From Flectobacillus sp. (lineage in GTDB: Bacteria > Bacteroidota > Bacteroidia > Cytophagales > Spirosomataceae): DNA of 8,330 bases. The stretch lies in assembly GCA_029865665.1 (NCBI GenBank), contig JARXAV010000283.1, forward strand, positions 1-8,330, in the 5' to 3' direction. The notes below the pieces were generated by a model. That model was not told the DNA's origin. It ran no database searches and saw only the letters and a program-made list of their open reading frames with translations. The position numbers and the translations under genes are program-made. This document shows, one piece after another, positions 1-6,838 of this stretch (its first letter is position 1; each line of letters starts with the position of its first letter).

Positions 1-1
1 T

Positions 2-40
2 GATACCCTATTGGATTTTATACTAGAGCAAGGCTACTAG
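2..40 (+). CDS. Possible C-terminal end of an upstream gene (partial)
   Basis: From base 2 the frame is open for 12 codons (DTLLDFILEQGY) and ends in TAG at 38-40. This would leave 27 bp before the next start at 68, a spacing that fits co-transcription. The peptide has plausible protein composition but is too short to identify. Frame 1 starts with TGA, and frame 3 stops after seven codons, so this is the only plus frame giving a longer tail. It could equally be chance, with the real upstream gene ending outside the window. Confidence 0.3.
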   Translation, partial: DTLLDFILEQGY

Positions 41-67
41 CTCGTTATTTTACACTTATTAATCAAT

Positions 68-2137
68 ATGAAAAAAATAGTTTTACTATTCGTAAGCTAC
101 TGCTTTTGTATGTCCACCTTCGGACAAGACTATCCCCGAAAAGAACTGAATGTCAAAGATTTTATACAAGAACTTGTTGGTTCACCAGATGGAGGTGTTA
201 ATGAGGATTTGTATGAATCGCTGTATCAAAACTATTTGAATCCGATTGACTTAAATAGTATTTCACGAGAAGAAATGGCATCGCTTTATATTCTTTCAGA
301 AAAGCAACTTAATAATTTTTTTGCTTACCGTTCTCAAACGGGAAAATTACTCTCTATTTATGAATTACAAGCTATTCCAGCTTTCGACTTACGAACCATT
401 TATCGCTTAGTCCCTTTTGTGATTGTAAAACCAGACGGACTTAGTTTTGGAGCAATTACCGATGCCTTGAACAGCGATAAACAGTATTTATTGTTGCGTT
501 ATGCCCAAATACTGGAAACTAAAAAAGGCTTTACCCCACCGACATCCAGCTCTAAAGTCCGCTATCAGGGAGGTTCTCAAAAACTGTATGCTCGTTATAA
601 ATGGTATAGCTCCAAAGATTTTAGTGTGGGTTTTACGGTGGAAAAGGATGAAGGTGAATCGACCCTTACAGACTTTACTTCTTTCCATCTTCAACTCAAG
701 AATAAAGGGGCTTTAAAGAATATGGTAGTCGGAGATTACCAACTCCAATTTGGTCAGGGTTTAGTTACTTCCGCTGGCTTTTATATCGGTAAAGGTTCAG
801 AAACGGTCTTAACCGTAAGACGGAGTAATCTTGGTGCTAAGCCCTATTCCTCTGCGATGGAAATGAATTTCTTTAGGGGAGGAGTAGCTACGTATCAGTT
901 GGGGAAATTTGAGGTTACGGGTTTTTATTCTGGACTCAATCGGGATGCTAACATGGTGCGAGATTCTTTAGGAAATTCCTTATATGCTACCTCTTTACAG
1001 ACTTCTGGATTGCATAGAACAACTTCAGAAAGTGAAGACCGCAAAGCACTCTTTGAGCAGAACATGGGAACGAATGTGAGTTATCAAAGCACCAATGGGG
1101 CTTTGCAATTAGGTCTTACTTTTTTACAAATATCCTTCAATAAAGAACTTACCAAAGCAGATAAACCCTATAATTTTTATGAATTTTCTGGCGATAAAAG
1201 TTCTTTGATAGGGCTGAATTATAACTATAATTATCAAAATATCAATTTTTTTGGAGAAATAGCACGTTCTCAAAGCGGAGGTATTGGGCTTGTAACAGGG
1301 ATGTTAGCGAGTTTCAAAAAAGGAACAGATATGGCATTACTTTTCCGAAAGTATGATCCAAATTTTCATAGTTTTTATTCGAATGCTTTCTCTGAAAATA
1401 CCCGTAATATTAACGAAACAGGTTACTATGTAGGGCTAAGGCATTGGGTAAATCGAAAATGGCAGTTGTCTAGTTATGCCGATTATTTCTATTTTCCGTG
1501 GTATCGCTATTTAGTGGATAAACAAACAACGGAGGGTTTTGATGTATTGGCAAGAATTCTTTATCAGCCTAACAAGCGTATGCAGGCATTTTTTCAAGTC
1601 AGACAAGAAAATAAAGAAGAAAATACGAAAATTGCAGAGGAGTACACAGACAGTAAGGGTAAATTAAAAACCCGAGAGATAACCGTGGTGAGAAATCGTA
1701 TCAGAAGAGTCTTGCTTGCAAACCTTGATTACAAACTGTCTAAGATTTGGTCTTTTCAGACACGAGCTTCGTTTAGTACGTTCCAATTTGAGGGGCAAGC
1801 CTTAACAAATGGCTTTGCTCTTGCTCAGGATGTAAGTGCAGATTTGGGGAAGTTTTCCTTGTCTGGAAGGGTGGCTGTTTTCAATACGGATGACTACGAC
1901 AATCGGCAATATTTTTATGAGCAAGATGTCTTATATGCCTTTTCATTTCCTGCGTATTATCAACACGGAATTCGGCATTACTTAATGCTCCAGTATAAAG
2001 TTTCGAAAAATGTAGATGCGTGGCTACGCTGGGCTAGGACTGATTTATTTGGAGAGAATAGTTTTGGCTCTGGTCTGGACGAAATAGCGAACCCACATCG
2101 TTCTGAAGTGAAATTACAGTTGAGAATTCATTGGTAG
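68..2137 (+). CDS. Secreted outer-membrane beta-barrel protein with N-terminal helix-hairpin-helix (ComEA-like) module
   Basis: Seen: a Sec signal peptide (MKKIVLLFVS core, likely cleaved near STFGQ at residue 20). An acidic stretch follows, then residues about 58-118 resemble a ComEA-type HhH_3 module (LNSISREEMASLY, FFAYRSQTGKLLSIYEL). From about 138 to 689 there are alternating aromatic/polar strands, including GDYQLQFGQGLV at 222-233, and the protein ends in IHW. A terminal aromatic residue is typical of proteins assembled by the BAM complex. Both hairpins lack the usual GIG glycines (LYILSEK, IPAFDLR), so DNA binding is doubtful. An in-frame TAG at 38-40 makes ATG 68 the only reasonable start. 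Known: Bacteroidota genomes encode HhH-plus-barrel proteins of this size with no assigned function. Inferred: it sits in the outer membrane with the HhH module in the periplasm. Its role, whether pore, uptake or assembly, is unknown. The two Cys in the signal peptide do not form a lipobox. Confidence 0.8.
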   Translation: MKKIVLLFVSYCFCMSTFGQDYPRKELNVKDFIQELVGSPDGGVNEDLYESLYQNYLNPIDLNSISREEMASLYILSEKQLNNFFAYRSQTGKLLSIYELQAIPAFDLRTIYRLVPFVIVKPDGLSFGAITDALNSDKQYLLLRYAQILETKKGFTPPTSSSKVRYQGGSQKLYARYKWYSSKDFSVGFTVEKDEGESTLTDFTSFHLQLKNKGALKNMVVGDYQLQFGQGLVTSAGFYIGKGSETVLTVRRSNLGAKPYSSAMEMNFFRGGVATYQLGKFEVTGFYSGLNRDANMVRDSLGNSLYATSLQTSGLHRTTSESEDRKALFEQNMGTNVSYQSTNGALQLGLTFLQISFNKELTKADKPYNFYEFSGDKSSLIGLNYNYNYQNINFFGEIARSQSGGIGLVTGMLASFKKGTDMALLFRKYDPNFHSFYSNAFSENTRNINETGYYVGLRHWVNRKWQLSSYADYFYFPWYRYLVDKQTTEGFDVLARILYQPNKRMQAFFQVRQENKEENTKIAEEYTDSKGKLKTREITVVRNRIRRVLLANLDYKLSKIWSFQTRASFSTFQFEGQALTNGFALAQDVSADLGKFSLSGRVAVFNTDDYDNRQYFYEQDVLYAFSFPAYYQHGIRHYLMLQYKVSKNVDAWLRWARTDLFGENSFGSGLDEIANPHRSEVKLQLRIHW

Positions 2138-2140
2138 TAC

Positions 2141-2179
2141 GAATGGGGTTTTGTGCCAAATACGTACAAACCCCCATTC
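2141..2179. terminator. Shared hairpin between convergent barrel gene and kdsA
   Basis: The arms 2141-2154 and 2166-2179 pair over 14 positions with one mismatch and an 11-nt loop. The hairpin begins 3 bp after the barrel stop and ends 9 bp before the kdsA stop, so it can serve both strands. It has no strong T-tract on either side, so efficiency is uncertain. Confidence 0.6.
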
Positions 2180-2188
2180 ATTAGGTCA

Positions 2189-2998
2189 TTAGATAATCGC
2201 TTGTCTAATTTTTACCAATTTCGCAAGTAAGCCTTCTAATTGGTCGAGAGGCAACATATTTGCACCATCCGACTTTGCGATTGATGGGTTCGGGTGCGTC
2301 TCAATAAATAAGCCATTTGCCCCTACGGCAATAGCCGCTTTGGCAATCGTTTCAATTAATTGAGGTTTACCGCCCGTAACACCAGTACCTTGATTTGGTT
2401 GCTGTAACGAGTGCGTACAGTCCATCACCACAGGAACTCCATGAGCCTGCATTTCGGGGATATTACGATAATCAACCACTAAATCACCATATCCAAAAGA
2501 GTTACCACGATCTGTCAAGAAAACCGTCGCATTCGGATTTTCATGTAGGATTTTTTCAACAGCAAAACCCATTGAATTACCTGACATAAATTGTCCTTTT
2601 TTGATATTTACCACTTTGCCTGTTTTAGCTGCGGCCGCTAATAAATCAGTTTGGCGACATAAAAATGCGGGGATTTGAAGGACATCGACGTACGCTGCTG
2701 CCATTGCAGCTTCATCAGATTCATGAATATCGGTTACAGTTGGTAGGTCATAATACTCGCCCACTTCTTTGAGGATTTCTAAAGCAGCAATATCGCCAAT
2801 ACCCGTAAACGAATTTAATTTTGTACGGTTAGCTTTGCGATATGAACCTTTGAAGATATAAGGAATACCAAGATTGTCCGTAATGGTCTTCACTTTTTCA
2901 GCAATTTCAAATGCCAAGTCACGATTTTCAATCGCACAACTTCCTGCCATTAAAAAGAAATTGTTGTGTTCTAAGTTTTTTAGTTTTGGGATATTCAT
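2189..2998 (-). CDS. kdsA: 3-deoxy-8-phosphooctulonate (Kdo-8-P) synthase, metal-dependent type
   Basis: KdsA condenses phosphoenolpyruvate with arabinose-5-phosphate in the cytoplasm to give Kdo-8-phosphate, the precursor of the Kdo that joins lipid A to LPS core. The 269-residue length is normal. Seen: GSCAIEN at 19-25, KANR at 55-58, TDIHE at 89-93, a core around IKKGQFMSGNSMG, TDRGNSFGYGDL, DCTHSLQQPN at 193-202, FIETHPNP at 231-238 and KSDGANMLPL. Cys21, His196, Glu233 and Asp244 match the four metal ligands of the Aquifex aeolicus enzyme (C11, H185, E222, D233) with nearly identical spacing. The E. coli metal-free form has Asn instead of the Cys. The loop after KANR reads TKLNSFTG rather than the SSxHSxRG of E. 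coli and Aquifex. The gene lies 72 bp downstream of murB on the same strand, and no TAnnTTTG site was found in that gap, so co-transcription from the murB promoter is likely. Confidence 0.97.
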   Translation of the reverse strand: MNIPKLKNLEHNNFFLMAGSCAIENRDLAFEIAEKVKTITDNLGIPYIFKGSYRKANRTKLNSFTGIGDIAALEILKEVGEYYDLPTVTDIHESDEAAMAAAYVDVLQIPAFLCRQTDLLAAAAKTGKVVNIKKGQFMSGNSMGFAVEKILHENPNATVFLTDRGNSFGYGDLVVDYRNIPEMQAHGVPVVMDCTHSLQQPNQGTGVTGGKPQLIETIAKAAIAVGANGLFIETHPNPSIAKSDGANMLPLDQLEGLLAKLVKIRQAII

Positions 2999-3048
2999 AT
3001 TTCGATGTCCTAATTCCCCTGTTCAGGCTGCTATTATTGTTGAAAACT

Positions 3049-3067
3049 TCCCCTTTGGGGTAGGGGA
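3049..3067 (-). repeat. Small G/C-rich palindrome between murB and kdsA
   Basis: The plus strand reads TCCCC, TTTGGGGTA, GGGGA: a 5-bp stem (3049-3053 with 3063-3067) competing with a tighter 4-bp stem (3050-3053 with 3057-3060, loop TTT). It starts 3 bp after the murB stop. A further TCCCC at 3015-3019 gives a second possible partner. It could be a weak terminator, an mRNA-processing element, or a copy of a dispersed C/G-block intergenic repeat. The sequence alone does not decide. Confidence 0.35.
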
Positions 3068-3070
3068 CTT

Positions 3071-4087
3071 TTAAATAAAATTCACTTCTGGACTTAGCTC
3101 AATACCAAATTTTTCTTTCACAGACGCTTGTACTTGGTAGGCTAAGTTCTTGATTTCATTGCCATTACCACCGCCATAATTGACAAGTACCAATGCTTGT
3201 CGTGCATGTACTCCGATGTTTCCATCTCGGTAGCCCTTCCAACCTGCTTGTTCTATGAGCCAGCCAGCAGGTACTTTAACGGTTGTCTCATTAATTGGAT
3301 AACTTGGAATATTTTCAAAACGTTCTTTTAAGTCGGTATATTGACGAAGTGGAATTTCAGGGTTTTTGAAAAAACTTCCTGAATTACCTATTTCAGCAGG
3401 GTCTGGAAGTTTACTTTTTCTGATGGCAATAACTGCATCGCTAACAGCTTTAATGGACAATTCTGTTACTGCCATTTCTTCTAATGTGCGTTGAATATCA
3501 CCGTATGAAGTTTTGAACGTTGCTTCTTTTTGAAGGGTAAAGGCAACCGATAGAATGACATACTGTCCTTTTTTTTCATGTTTGAAAACGCTTTCACGAT
3601 AGCCAAATTTGCAATCTTCAAGCGTAAACGTTTCAATCTCGAATGTCTTCAGATTGAGAGCTTCTAGTGAATCAAATACATCCTTAATTTCAACTCCATA
3701 AGCTCCAATATTCTGCATTGGGGCAGCACCTACTGTCCCCGGAATTAAGGACATATTTTCAATTCCAGCCCAATTGTGTTCAATTGCAAAAAGTACGAAT
3801 GCGTGCCAAGCGACACCTGCACCTACTTTCACGGTAATGGATGCTGGATTTTCTTTTACCGTTTCAATACCTTCCAGATTAATTTTAATTACGAGGCCTT
3901 CAAAGTCTTTGGTAAGCAAAATGTTACTACCACCCCCAAGAAATAAACGAGGTAAGTCTTGATATTCAGTCTTTTTTAAAATACTGATTAGCTCATCAAC
4001 TGTGGAAACTTCTACAAAATAGGACGCATTCACCTCAAGTCCGAAGGTGTTATAGGGCTTTAAAGATATATTTTGTTGTATGTTCAT
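3071..4087 (-). CDS. murB: UDP-N-acetylenolpyruvoylglucosamine reductase
   Basis: MurB is the cytoplasmic FAD enzyme that reduces UDP-GlcNAc-enolpyruvate with NADPH to UDP-MurNAc, the second committed step of peptidoglycan synthesis. Seen: NTFGLEV near the N-terminus, the FAD-binding GGGSNILL at 51-58, IPGTVGAAPMQNIGAYG at 115-131, and YRESVFK at 163-169, whose Arg164 matches E. coli Arg159. GNSGSFFKNP at 234-243 carries the proton-donor Ser238, and SPEVNFI at the C-terminus carries Glu334, matching E. coli Glu325. The 338-residue length and the SPEVNFI end fit the E. coli-like type I form (342 residues). All catalytic residues are present. The start at 4087 follows directly on a good promoter and leaves the protein beginning MNIQQNISLKPYNTFG, as in the family. 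It is the first gene of a murB-kdsA pair and is divergent from the SPOR lipoprotein gene. Confidence 0.97.
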   Translation of the reverse strand: MNIQQNISLKPYNTFGLEVNASYFVEVSTVDELISILKKTEYQDLPRLFLGGGSNILLTKDFEGLVIKINLEGIETVKENPASITVKVGAGVAWHAFVLFAIEHNWAGIENMSLIPGTVGAAPMQNIGAYGVEIKDVFDSLEALNLKTFEIETFTLEDCKFGYRESVFKHEKKGQYVILSVAFTLQKEATFKTSYGDIQRTLEEMAVTELSIKAVSDAVIAIRKSKLPDPAEIGNSGSFFKNPEIPLRQYTDLKERFENIPSYPINETTVKVPAGWLIEQAGWKGYRDGNIGVHARQALVLVNYGGGNGNEIKNLAYQVQASVKEKFGIELSPEVNFI

Positions 4088-4127
4088 CCGTTTTGTCGTA
4101 TTATTAATTGCTCGCTTTAAATCGTGG

Positions 4128-4157
4128 TAAAGTTACAAGTAGAAAACTTCATTTCAA
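4128..4157 (-). promoter_or_regulatory. Bacteroidota-type promoter of murB-kdsA
   Basis: Read on the minus strand, TTG (4157-4155) is followed by exactly 19 nt and then TAACTTTA (4135-4128). This matches TTG-N19-TAnnTTTG at all but the last base. The predicted transcript would start near 4120, about 33 nt before the murB ATG. Confidence 0.6.
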
Positions 4158-4182
4158 TTTTTTTGTAAAAATTGTATCTTTG
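4153..4182 (+). promoter_or_regulatory. Bacteroidota-type promoter of the SPOR lipoprotein gene
   Basis: TATCTTTG at 4175-4182 is a perfect TAnnTTTG -7 element. Exactly 19 nt upstream is TTC (4153-4155), one mismatch from the TTG -33 element. The predicted start near 4189 leaves a leader of about 28 nt before ATG 4217. The -33 element abuts the one for murB on the other strand, sharing base 4155. Confidence 0.6.
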
Positions 4183-4216
4183 ATGGAATTTAATATCCAC
4201 CCATGTATTCAGCCTT

Positions 4217-4792
4217 ATGCACTATATACTTAAAACTTTTTTGGTCTTTACCACAATGCTCATAATGGCATCTTGTGCATCGACTGTTGTTTCGAATGGA
4301 GGATCTAGTTCTTCATCTTCTCAATATCCAGCTAATCAGAAGAAAGAAACGAATGCTTACGATGAGAATTTAGCAGTATATCGTCCTAACTTTAAGCAGT
4401 TAAGAAATTCGTTACAAGTGCAAACAACGACTGGTGTTAGCACAACCATAGCAGACGAGCGAAATTTAGTAGTTAACCGTCGCTTAGATGCCATGCTAGA
4501 TTCAATGGCTCTTCATAACAAAAACTTGAAATATGTAAACGGATTTAGAATACAACTTTACGTTGGGAATGATCGAAAACAAGCCGATGATACCAAAGTA
4601 TTCGTTTATACAAGTTATCCAGAAATCTTTCCCTATATCTCTTTTCAGCAACCTTTATACAAAGTGAAGGTCGGAGATTTTCTAACTCGACTAGATGCAG
4701 AACGCTACTATCGAAATATGAAAGAAGTATATCCGTCTGCGATTATTGTTCCTGATGTTGTTGAATTAAAAAAGGGGATGTTAGTGAAGTAG
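4217..4792 (+). CDS. Lipoprotein with C-terminal SPOR-like domain
   Basis: Seen: an N-terminal hydrophobic segment ending in the lipobox MASC, so Cys20 would be lipidated after signal peptidase II cleavage. It is followed by a Gly/Ser-rich linker (GGSSSSSS at 28-35) and a charged middle region. Residues about 108-181 resemble a SPOR fold: NGFRIQLYVGNDRKQAD, then YKVKVGDFLTRLDAERY, then YPSAIIVPDVVEL. Known: SPOR domains bind glycan strands stripped of stem peptides in peptidoglycan, often at division sites. Inferred: an outer-membrane or periplasmic lipoprotein that touches peptidoglycan, which fits its divergent pairing with murB. The SPOR assignment comes from pattern recognition and is moderately sure; no more specific role can be given. 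ATG 4217 puts the signal sequence at the very start; the ATG at 4203 is in another frame. Two TAG stops stand in tandem at 4790-4795. Confidence 0.82.
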   Translation: MHYILKTFLVFTTMLIMASCASTVVSNGGSSSSSSQYPANQKKETNAYDENLAVYRPNFKQLRNSLQVQTTTGVSTTIADERNLVVNRRLDAMLDSMALHNKNLKYVNGFRIQLYVGNDRKQADDTKVFVYTSYPEIFPYISFQQPLYKVKVGDFLTRLDAERYYRNMKEVYPSAIIVPDVVELKKGMLVK

Positions 4793-4820
4793 TAGGGGGA
4801 AAGTAAAATTATACTATTCT

Positions 4821-4846
4821 AAGGTGTAGTATTTAACCTACATTTT
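4821..4846 (+). terminator. Weak candidate terminator after the SPOR lipoprotein gene
   Basis: In RNA, AAGGUGUAG (4821-4829) can pair with CUACAUUUU (4838-4846) over nine positions, two of them G-U, around an 8-nt loop. U-rich sequence follows (GTATTTTTG). The stem is AT-rich and overlaps the candidate gmd promoter region, so support is modest. Confidence 0.33.
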
Positions 4847-4847
4847 G

Positions 4848-4855
4848 TATTTTTG
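4848..4855 (+). promoter_or_regulatory. Candidate -7 element for gmd
   Basis: TATTTTTG matches TAnnTTTG perfectly, but there is no TTG at the expected distance upstream (GTA at 4826-4828). If used, transcription would begin near 4862 and give a leader of about 105 nt before the gmd start. Confidence 0.4.
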
Positions 4856-4966
4856 CAATAATTATCTTTTTATATTTAGGTATTTATGCGAAGAGTAATG
4901 TCAAGTATTAATAAAATTGTATATTAACTTTCCGCAAGTTTTAACAACCGAAAAGAATTTATTTAA

Positions 4967-6028
4967 ATGAAGAAAGCCCTCATTACAGGTATAACAGGTC
5001 AAGATGGAGCCTACTTGGCAGAACTACTTCTATCAAAAGGATACGAAGTTCATGGGATTAAGCGAAGAAGCTCATTAATCAACACGCAACGTATTGACCA
5101 CTTATACGAAGATTTACACGAAGATGATGTTAAATTCAAGTTGCATTATGGTGATTTGAGTGATTCTACAAACATCATTCGCATTATTCAAGAGGTGCAA
5201 CCAGACGAAATCTATAACTTAGGAGCGATGTCGCACGTAAAGGTTTCGTTCGACGAGCCAGAATATACAGCTCAAGTAGATGGAATCGGTACATTACGTA
5301 TTTTGGAAGCAGTTCGTTTATTAGGCTTAATTAAAAAGACTAGAATCTATCAGGCTTCAACTTCAGAGCTTTATGGTTTGGTTCAAGCAGTTCCACAGTC
5401 TGAAACAACTCCTTTTTATCCTCGTTCTCCGTATGCAGTAGCTAAATTATATGGTTACTGGATTACTGTAAACTACCGTGAGGCTTACGATATGTTTGCT
5501 TGTAATGGTATTTTGTTTAACCACGAATCGCCATTAAGAGGTGAAACGTTTGTTACTCGCAAAATCACTCGTGCAGCATGTCAAATCGCTTTAGGACAGC
5601 AAGAAAAGCTTTATTTGGGTAACTTGGATGCAGAACGTGATTGGGGTCATGCAAAAGATTATGTAGAAGCGATGTGGTTGATTTTACAACAAGAAGTTGC
5701 AGAAGATTTTGTGATTGCAACAGGTGTTACCACTCGTGTACGTGAATTCGTTCGTATGGCTTTTGCACAGGTAGGCATTGAGATTGCTTTCTCAGGAGAA
5801 GGTGTTGATGAAATTGGGGTTGTCGCTTCATGTTCAAATCCTGCGTATCAATTACCGATTGGAAAAGAAGTAGTAGCGGTAGATCCACGCTATTTCCGTC
5901 CGACAGAGGTTGAGTTACTAATTGGCGATCCTACAAAATCTAAAACTAAATTAGGTTGGACTCCGAAATACGACTTACAAGCATTAGTTGAAGATATGAT
6001 GCAAGCAGATATGAAACTTTTCTCGTAA
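4967..6028 (+). CDS. gmd: GDP-mannose 4,6-dehydratase
   Basis: Gmd converts GDP-D-mannose to GDP-4-keto-6-deoxy-D-mannose in the cytoplasm, using tightly bound NADP(H). The product feeds GDP-L-fucose, GDP-D-rhamnose or GDP-perosamine for surface glycans. It is an extended short-chain dehydrogenase of normal length (353 residues). Seen: the Rossmann motif [13 protein letters not shown] with GxxGxxG at 8-14, [13 protein letters not shown] at 83-95, and the catalytic set Thr132, Glu134 (STSELYG), Tyr156 and Lys160 (SPYAVAK). These match T132, E134 and Y156 of the E. coli enzyme. Also present are [37 protein letters not shown] at 221-237 and, near the C-terminus, [21 protein letters not shown]. 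Arginine is encoded mostly by CGT, which suggests good expression. The usual partner genes (fcl, rmd or a GDP-sugar aminotransferase) are not next to it, so the final sugar cannot be named. A strong terminator follows, so it appears to be transcribed alone. Confidence 0.97.
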   Translation: MKKALITGITGQDGAYLAELLLSKGYEVHGIKRRSSLINTQRIDHLYEDLHEDDVKFKLHYGDLSDSTNIIRIIQEVQPDEIYNLGAMSHVKVSFDEPEYTAQVDGIGTLRILEAVRLLGLIKKTRIYQASTSELYGLVQAVPQSETTPFYPRSPYAVAKLYGYWITVNYREAYDMFACNGILFNHESPLRGETFVTRKITRAACQIALGQQEKLYLGNLDAERDWGHAKDYVEAMWLILQQEVAEDFVIATGVTTRVREFVRMAFAQVGIEIAFSGEGVDEIGVVASCSNPAYQLPIGKEVVAVDPRYFRPTEVELLIGDPTKSKTKLGWTPKYDLQALVEDMMQADMKLFS

Positions 6029-6044
6029 ATGCTATCCATATAAT

Positions 6045-6088
6045 AAAAAAGGGCTAGTTAACGATAATATGTTAACTAGCCCTTTTTT
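6045..6088. terminator. Strong bidirectional intrinsic terminator between gmd and the ABC ATPase gene
   Basis: The arms 6045-6062 and 6071-6088 are perfect 18-bp inverted repeats around an 8-nt loop (GATAATAT). The inner 12 bp (GGGCTAGTTAAC) form the stem proper. The outer A6/T6 gives a T-tract on each strand, so it can end both gmd (+) and the ATPase gene (-), whose stop lies 10 bp away. Confidence 0.93.
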
Positions 6089-6097
6089 ATTCAGCTT

Positions 6098-6838
6098 TTA
6101 TAGTCTTTGTAATAGCTTATTGCAAAACAAAAATTCATTCAATTCAGCAATATCAGAATGTGTAAGGTTCTCGTTATTCCCTTCCCATATCTTACGACCT
6201 TTATATAAGAAAAGGATTTTTTGCCCCATACCAATCACTGAGTTCATATCGTGGGTAATTACAACCGTAGTGATGTTGAATTCTTCTGTAATTTCTTTAA
6301 TTAAATCATCAATTTTAACGGCAGTTAACGGGTCTAGCCCTGAATTGGGTTCATCGCAGAATAAGTACTTAGGATTCATTACGATTGCTCGTGCAATTCC
6401 TACACGCTTTTTCATTCCCCCTGATATTTCGGACGGTGTGCGTTGCCCCGCATTTTCTAAACCTACCCGTTGAAGACAAAATTCCGCCCGCTCTATTTTT
6501 TCTTTCTCGCTCATGTTAGTAAGCATATCAAGCGGAAATTTTACATTTTCTAAACAGGTTTTAGAATCAAATAATGCTCCTCCTTGAAATAGTACTCCCA
6601 TTTCTCTCCGAATATCTTTGCGTGTTTCTTCATTTGAGTTATGAAAGTCTCTACCATCGTATAAAACGTGTCCATTTTCAGGTTTAATGATACCAATCAT
6701 ACACTTGAGCAAAACACTTTTTCCTGTTCCACTTCCGCCAATAATCAGCGATGTTTCTCCTGGTTTAAATTGTCCGTTGATGTCGAGGAGTATGTCTCTT
6801 CCTCCAAAGGATTTAGATATATTTGTAATTTCGATCAT
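6098..6838 (-). CDS. ABC transporter ATP-binding protein, MlaF-like (lipid transport)
   Basis: A single ABC ATPase domain of 246 residues. Seen: Walker A GGSGTGKS at 34-41, Q-loop Gln85, signature ISGGM at 138-142, Walker B YLFCDE with catalytic Glu163, D-loop SGLD at 166-169, and the switch His196 in VVITHD. The Q-loop context MGVLFQGGALFDSKT and the SEISGGMKKRVGIARA signature resemble MlaF, the ATPase of the MlaFEDB system. Known: MlaF with the permease MlaE and an MCE-domain protein moves phospholipids between inner and outer membranes. Inferred: the same role here, on the cytoplasmic face of the inner membrane. Permease genes of this family usually sit next to the ATPase gene. None is here: upstream is a 302-bp intergenic stretch and then a divergent response regulator, and downstream is a terminator. 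The partner must be elsewhere. Another ABC importer or exporter class is possible but less likely. Confidence 0.9.
   Translation of the reverse strand: MIEITNISKSFGGRDILLDINGQFKPGETSLIIGGSGTGKSVLLKCMIGIIKPENGHVLYDGRDFHNSNEETRKDIRREMGVLFQGGALFDSKTCLENVKFPLDMLTNMSEKEKIERAEFCLQRVGLENAGQRTPSEISGGMKKRVGIARAIVMNPKYLFCDEPNSGLDPLTAVKIDDLIKEITEEFNITTVVITHDMNSVIGMGQKILFLYKGRKIWEGNNENLTHSDIAELNEFLFCNKLLQRL

Noticed and set aside
68..130. Lipoprotein signal for the barrel protein (Cys12 and Cys14)
   Set aside because: The residues before each Cys (VSYC, YCFC) do not fit a lipobox, and a C-terminal barrel fits a signal peptidase I substrate better.
488..716. Open frames on both strands inside the barrel gene
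   Set aside because: The barrel protein reads continuously through here with a signal peptide, strand pattern and C-terminal aromatic. The other frames are overlaps without domains.
4886..4927. 13-codon frame in the gmd leader (MRRVMSSINKIVY)
   Set aside because: Too short to support as a gene, with no ribosome site. A leader peptide is possible, but nothing such as a codon run suggests attenuation.
6069..6473. 134-codon open frame on the plus strand
   Set aside because: It lies fully antisense to the conserved ABC ATPase, starts inside the terminator hairpin and has no promoter or recognisable domain. The ATPase motifs fix the coding strand.
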